Positions 58,452 to 64,000 of a stretch of 64,000 nucleotides of DNA are shown here, in pieces. The stretch spans positions 496,001-560,000 of the forward strand of contig JADFUC010000758.1 in assembly GCA_019722365.1 (NCBI GenBank), written 5' to 3'. How positions within the stretch are numbered: the stretch's first letter is position 1; the number at the start of each line of letters is the position of its first letter. The notes beneath the pieces are model-generated. The model was not told the origin of the DNA. It made no database searches and was given only the letters and a program-made list of their open reading frames with translations. The DNA is from Lithospermum erythrorhizon (lineage: Eukaryota; Streptophyta; Magnoliopsida; Boraginales; Boraginaceae). The position numbers and the translations under genes were made by a program.

Positions 58452-60384
58452 ATATGTAGGTGACTTCAACAACTAAATAACTTCAAATCACCTCAACGGA
58501 AAGAGTATCTTCCTGCAAAACTAAAATAAGCATCAAACAAGTGACCATTATTAAAGGGGTAGTCGGTTAAATCTTTTAGTGGAGATCTTTTATTTGTAGT
58601 ATAAAAAATTCAAGCCCAGATTTTTTTAGCAAAGTTATAAAGCTACTCAACAAAGCTAATTTAAACACTCTTTAACCATTGTTCTCATTACCATAACCAG
58701 CAACCTTCAAGCAATTCAACAGTAATTACACTAACCAGTGGAATATGATTGTTAGTTGATCCAGATCAACTTCACAATCATTAAATAACAAGGTATTGCA
58801 GATCTATAGTCCATCATGATATACATAACATCTATCACTTGATGTATAGATTGTAAAGAAATGTACTTATTTCACAAGACTACCGATATTAGACTGTAAA
58901 AAAATGTTACTCACGCACTAACCTACAACATAGATGACATCAAGTAATAAACTTATTGCAAGATCATGGACTAAAACCAAGATCTATCAAGATTGGACTG
59001 TATATATATTATGAAGTATGGATCACCGACTAAAAAACCGAAACAACTGGTTATAGTAAGCATGAAGGGGCTAAATGAACTTTGTTTATGCATATAGTTA
59101 TAAAGCACTTACCTAAGTTTCAGTAGTTCAATACTGAGACAACATTAACATATACTCCTAGTAACTAAAAATTGAAGCTTTTCATATGGTCTCAAACATA
59201 CAATTCTCACAATATCAGATCCAAAATGCCAACATCAAGAAACTCACTTTTATGAAATTGTAGATCAACTATACCAAATATACTAAACAAAACAACCATG
59301 ATAAAATCAAAAGACTACCTTTTTACTACAGATCTGGACTATTCAACTTCAACACCATCCTTGAATACACCACACACTAAAATTTCATAAAAATGTTGCT
59401 CCTTTTCTTACAATTCATTGATTTTGACTTGATTACAATATATGATACATAGTTTGAGTAATATAAACACTTAACTAGACTTATGATACCATGATTTGAT
59501 CTAGAAACTACATGAAAGCAAAAAAACAAAACTGAAAACAACCCATCAACAAGAAGCAGCTAAATAACATACCAACTTCAAGAAAATGAGTACCTTTATT
59601 ATTAATTGTTAATTAAGCAAATCTGAAATATGGAAAAAGCAAGAAAGTTGAGAGCAGATTTTGATGCTTTGCTCATTGGGTCATTGTCAGTTTGTCAACA
59701 AGAGAAAAGTGTAAGAAAAAAATGCCAATCTTGCAGAGCAAATATAGAGAACTAAAGAGATGCAAGATTTGGAGTTGGATTTTTTTATTTAATTTATAAA
59801 AAATATTTTTGAATTTATTACAGAAACATGTGTTTGAACTTTGAACAATTCATGTACTACACCACTAGTGGTAATAATTAAAGTTTAAATCCCTATTTTC
59901 ATTTCTCAAACACTCCACCTCATTTATATTTATTTCATTTAATAATTCAATTACAATTCAACTTCTACATTTATAATGGTTTAGATTAAATTACATTTTC
60001 TGATTTTAAATTCACCAATATAAATTATTAATTATACCACATGTCTTACATATTGGCCCACCAAACAAGAATTCAACTCCTTAGTCCTCCACCTAATTCA
60101 ACTCCAATAATAATATTCACCATTACATCAATTCAATCCCTTATTTGAACTTTAATCCCCACTAATATATATGGTCTAAGAACACTCAAACAATATTAAA
60201 ATGCAATGAAATGTCTATTTTCCCCTAAATAAAACTTCCTCGAACACTACATTTACAAATAGGGGGCTAAAAGAATCATTTCACACACAAAATTTACTGT
60301 TTGGTGTGTGTATAGCATCAATGGTATCTAGTCCATATTATAATAGCTTTAATGCACGTTGAATTAATTTTATGCAATTTGATA

Positions 60385-60640
60385 CTCCCTCCATTTTTTT
60401 TATAATTGTCGTTTTAGTAAAAAAATATTTATTTTTTTATAATTGTCGCTTTAGCATAATAAATAACATTTTTATATTTTTAATGTATTGTTTGACTACT
60501 TTTTCTCTTGAAATAAACAACCAACCAATGATGTTTTCATTAATTGTTATTCTATATTTTCAATGTACTTTTTGACTATTTTTTATTTTTCTTAATCTAT
60601 ATACAAAATGCTAAAACGAAAACTTAAAAATCGAAGAGTG
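60385..60640. mobile_element. Stowaway-like MITE relic
   Basis: It starts CTCCCTCCATTTTTTTTATA after a TA dinucleotide. The left end phrase TATAATTGTCGTTTTAG is echoed 39 bases later, and a reverse match GCTAAAACGA lies near 60610. The right terminus is decayed. Confidence 0.4.
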
Positions 60641-61653
60641 TAGTGAGTTTGTAACCAAATGGAGTTAATGGAGTTTGTGACACCTAACTTAAACTTAATG
60701 GAGTTGTATGCAACCAAATCAAGAATTTAAGCAATGGTTCAAACTGCAAAGTTAGGTATAGCAATTTTGATGTAACATAAAGTTAATTGTCAGGCAAAAT
60801 CATCATAAGTTGAGTAGAAATCATCATAAGTTGAGTAGAATTATAGAGTAAATATTAGTCCGTCCGTTTTAAAATATTTAATCATATATATAGTTTTAAA
60901 ATATAAGAGTTCGAAAAAATTATAAGTTAAAAATTAAGATATATCGTTTTCAAAAAAATATTAAATTATTAATCAATGACAATAAAAATGGAAAGAGATA
61001 AAACAACAGAGTAGTTAATGCATTCTAGAATATTGATTGTTTTGCACTAATTTATGTTAAAGTGTTTCCAAACAAGAAATTGTGTACAAATCTTGAGTTA
61101 TGGTACCACATATCTATCTTCTATCGCCTAACTTAGGAAAATCAACACTAATAATAATCAATTTGATTAATATTATTAATATATCCTAAAAAAGTATTTT
61201 ATCAAAAAATATTTTAATTAATCATGAAAAAAGTACTTTATTAAAAAATAAAATTAAAAAGATCAAGATAAAGTTACATTGAATTCATATATAACCAAGT
61301 AAAAAGAAAAGGGAATATTTTACTATATAATCAATTAAATTGAGACGGATGGAATTATTCGTAATCTATCGAGTCGAACTATTTTATTAAATTCCTCGAA
61401 CTATTTGTGATATATATCAAGTTCGGTAGCTCGAAACTAGCAAAAGCCATGTACCAAATTGATAAACAAATAACACTTTATTAACGTCTAAGTCAATTTA
61501 GAGGCTAATGAATTTTAGTGTAGTGTATGTAGCATAGATTGTGAATTACCTTACTTCAACCAAATTTATGAATATGGTTAATCTAAAGTAAAATGTGATT
61601 GTTGCTGATAACTTACTACCTTCTCATATGAGGGTCATAAACTCATTATAGTA

Positions 61654-61887
61654 CTCCTTCCGTTTATCATGGATTGTTAACCCGAGTATAATTAATGTTT
61701 CAAGAAATATTCAATTAAGTAATTATATGAACATGTTAGAAGCCTAAGGGTCACATGCATATATACATCAAAGTCAATTCATTGATGAAGACTAGTGCAT
61801 TTCATCAACTCGATCAGATAACAAAAAAGTCTCAATTAAACCAATGGGAAACATATATAAAAACTAGGTGACTAACTAATACGGAAG
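61654..61887. mobile_element. Small MITE-like element
   Basis: A 234-bp segment between TA dinucleotides, beginning CTCCTTCCGTTTATCATG and ending AACTAATACGGAAG. The inverted match is short (CTTCCGT). Size and TA flanks suit a Stowaway relic. Confidence 0.4.
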
Positions 61888-62365
61888 TAATCATTATTAT
61901 ATCATTAAAAAATTTACGATCAGCCAATATTAGTTTTGAAATAGTTGTTACATTATTAATTAACATTTTATTAATTTATAGTAAAATACTCAATTTACAA
62001 ACACCTTTCAAATTTATACTTAATTATTGTACAATGTATGTACGTATATTAAATAAAGTGTTCATTTGAAAGAACTCTTTAATCTCTCACCTTATTAAAC
62101 GATAACACTGTGGGTTCTTACAACGATAGCGAAAATTAGAGACGTGGATTCACGTGAAATTGATTTCAACAAAAAATAAAAGACAACATTCACAAATATA
62201 GCAACATTCAAGCAATAAAGTTTGGAAGAAATTAGCATTATATATATATATTATATATAATATATATTCATATATATTAAGATATTATATGCCACAAAAA
62301 CTATAAACTCTACTTCTATAACAACGCTGACAAAAGATGTTTTCCCAAAAAGTTATTTTATAATG

Positions 62366-64000
62366 TTAAATGATACCTACTTTCAGTATGACTTCATTAT
62401 ATACAATATTAGTTGCATATTTTGTCCCCTGAACATTGCAAGTAAGAGGAACTATGAGAACTTTAACATCTCTGCATGTTTTGGCTCTAGGCAAACCTAC
62501 ATAAAGTTATCCATGGCAAAAAACAGGTTGTTTAAGATATAACCCGACATAATCTAATGTTTGCCCTTTGAGATTTCTTTTAATGGTCGTGGTGTCACAG
62601 CCTAGCTGGTATTTGTCTTCACAAAGGTATCAAGTATTTTGTGTCATTAGGATTAGTTTCCAATGGAATTTTGGGTATCCAAACATGTTTTCCTTTATGT
62701 TATCCTGTTGCAATCAAAGCACCAATGACGTTAGGCAGCAAATCCTTGCACATGAGTCTAGCTAGTACCGTTACATAACCTCTCAACAAGATTAATATTC
62801 CTAAGAAGAATTATTGGATTGTTTTTGAAATAACTCATTCCGTATAAGTATTATTTTAATATTAATCTAGTTGCTCGATTGAGTGTTGCGTGGTAAGAAT
62901 TAAAAATTTGTAGTTCGAATTGTAAAAATATCGGTTGGGTGATAATATAAGTTCGAATGTAGAAATAAAATACATGTTCGAGTTGTGTAATTAAACCGAG
63001 TAGTATTTTGTTACTAGAATAAGAGTGTATTTAGGACCGTTTGGTATTAAATTAATTAAGAAACGGGGTATTAAACTAAACCGCATACCAAACGGGACTT
63101 AACATCATTCTATAAATATCTTCCACCTATCCCAATCACTATTCATCATCATCTAAAAACTCATCCCATATTATTATTTTTGAGGCTCTAATAAGTTCAG
63201 CCTCACTGCTTTGGAATGGCTGACACCTCACTTTTGGACCGTTATTAATTGGAATTTTAAATCTTGAATAAGCTGTTCGCCCTCCCAAGAAACATGACGC
63301 ACCGATGCCTGATGATGCTACAATCAAGCCTATGTAACTTATGGATCGTATATGAGCTAATACTTTATATAAATAACTCTTTCCCGTGCCTCCAGGACCA
63401 TCAATAAAGTAAGCTCTACTTTTTTCGGATATGACATCATTGAATATAATATAAAATGCTTCCTTTTGGCTTATGTTCAAGTGATTGATTGCAAGAAGAT
63501 CTTCTTCTGGTATGGGAATGTTGCGTTCAGAAGCTATTTCTCTTGTAAGTCGTTCGAATTCAGTAGCCTCATATCTGAAAGACATAAGATGAAATTCATT
63601 AACATCACATCCCAAAGATTCGAGAGTATCACTGATTCCTTGAAGGACTTTCTTTAATACTTGATCATCTGTCAAATTAAGCTGAGACTTACTTTTCTCA
63701 AAATCCTCTGCCATATACTTATAAAATGTTTCAAATAATTTACGAGGATCTGCAGGTTTGCAATAATGTATAAGTGTGGAGAACAATTTTCTTAATTCAG
63801 ATGGCATGCGATACACCGAAGCTTAATCCATTGTCTTATCAATATCGCTATCATTTTGTAGAAGGCCTCGCATGTGAGCTACCTGTTGGAATGTGTTACA
63901 CAAAACTCCATTAACAAGTACCAGAAAATCATATGATGTTGGCCCTCGGACATTATTCAGTAGTAGTGTCGAATAATAACATTCATTCTCTACAGGATTG
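62366..64000 (-). mobile_element. Decayed Helitron, helicase part, cut by the right edge
   Basis: Minus-strand frames match the PIF1-type helicase of plant Helitrons. From 64000 leftward: LLLNNVRGPTSYDFLVLVNG and FQQVAHMRGLL, an in-frame stop at 63823-63825, then SVYRMPSELRKLFSTL and the Walker A motif GPGGTGKSYLY. Walker B IIWDE comes just before a stop at 63139-63141. The usual WDEAPM continuation and several central motifs are missing. The C-terminal part reappears at about 62790-62366: ARLMCKDLLPNVIGALIATG, HKGKHVWIPKIPLETN, GQTLDYVGLYLKQPVFCHG and LYVGLPRAKTCRDVKVLIVP. At least five stops break this stretch. The Rep domain would lie beyond the window. Not functional as a helicase. Confidence 0.9.
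63035..63103. mobile_element. Tiny inverted-repeat element inside the broken Helitron
   Basis: Its ends GACCGTTTGGTATT and CATACCAAACGGGAC are inverted copies, about 13 bp with one or two mismatches, enclosing only about 40 bases. It sits exactly where the central helicase motifs of the Helitron are missing. It may be a micro-MITE; no clear target duplication is seen. Confidence 0.5.

Larger units (their letters stand above)
58452..62344. other. PMT promoter/leader and AT-rich repeat DNA
   Basis: About 58452-59700 is probably the leader and a 5' UTR intron of the PMT gene (acceptor near 58513, possible donor near 59593). Beyond it is AT-rich DNA with MITE relics near 60385, 60856 and 61654. 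A small exact duplication of TCATCATAAGTTGAGTAGAA lies at about 60801-60840, and an AT-palindromic run at about 62240-62280. No gene is seen. Confidence 0.5.

Noticed and set aside
62240..62285. Long AT palindrome that could form a cruciform
   Set aside because: It is simple TA/AT repeat DNA, common in this composition; no flanking duplication or functional context.
1..64000. A clustered, undescribed multi-gene system
   Set aside because: The recognised genes are unrelated single-copy-type functions with ordinary plant spacing and mixed strands; nothing indicates a biosynthetic cluster, integrated virus or transferred block.

Overview
This is nuclear DNA from a flowering plant, a eudicot. 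Most genes have GT-AG introns and code for plant-lineage proteins: a YSL metal transporter, an egg-cell EC1 peptide, TBL, PMT/DUF248, a plastid fibrillin and a KIN-14 kinesin. Intergenic DNA is very AT-rich and carries Stowaway-like MITEs, Au-type SINE pieces and a decayed Helitron. I cannot fix the family from the sequence alone. No bacterial, organellar or viral block is present.

Layout. 0-6 kb: a possible 3' end of an unknown gene, then a divergent pair, a NOI/RIN4-like gene (-) and RPB4 (+). 6-10 kb: a small DUF3511 gene (-) and a decayed Ppx/GppA-type pseudogene (-). 12-15 kb: a YSL transporter (-). 15-22 kb: an AT-rich repeat zone with an EC1 gene (+) and a tRNA-Ser(GCU) gene (+). 22-28 kb: fibrillin FBN5 (+) and intronless APC5 (-), tail to tail. 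29-36 kb: NAC-beta/BTF3 (-) and a TBL gene (+). 36-41 kb: an NF-YC13/Dpb3-like histone-fold gene (+) and ALG13 (-), tail to tail. 41-50 kb: the type-II NAD(P)H dehydrogenase NDC1 (+). 51-54 kb: a KIN-14 kinesin (+). 55-58.5 kb: a PMT26-like gene (-). 60-64 kb: MITE relics and a broken Helitron helicase running off the right edge.

The genes are mostly unrelated housekeeping functions and do not form a cluster or pathway. Two, FBN5 and NDC1, both act in plastid prenylquinone metabolism by family knowledge, but they lie about 19 kb apart with other genes between.

Exon junctions were placed by hand from splice motifs, reading-frame continuity and remembered family sequences. Frame arithmetic closes for every multi-exon model except NDC1, where the exon 1/exon 2 junction is off by what looks like a 2-base loss in an A-run.

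I found no convincing undescribed biological system. The best leads are the NDC1 junction, a three-copy 36-residue repeat inside APC5, a young SINE with a perfect 15-bp target duplication in a kinesin intron, and one Au-SINE-derived repeat sitting in the introns of three different genes in the same orientation.
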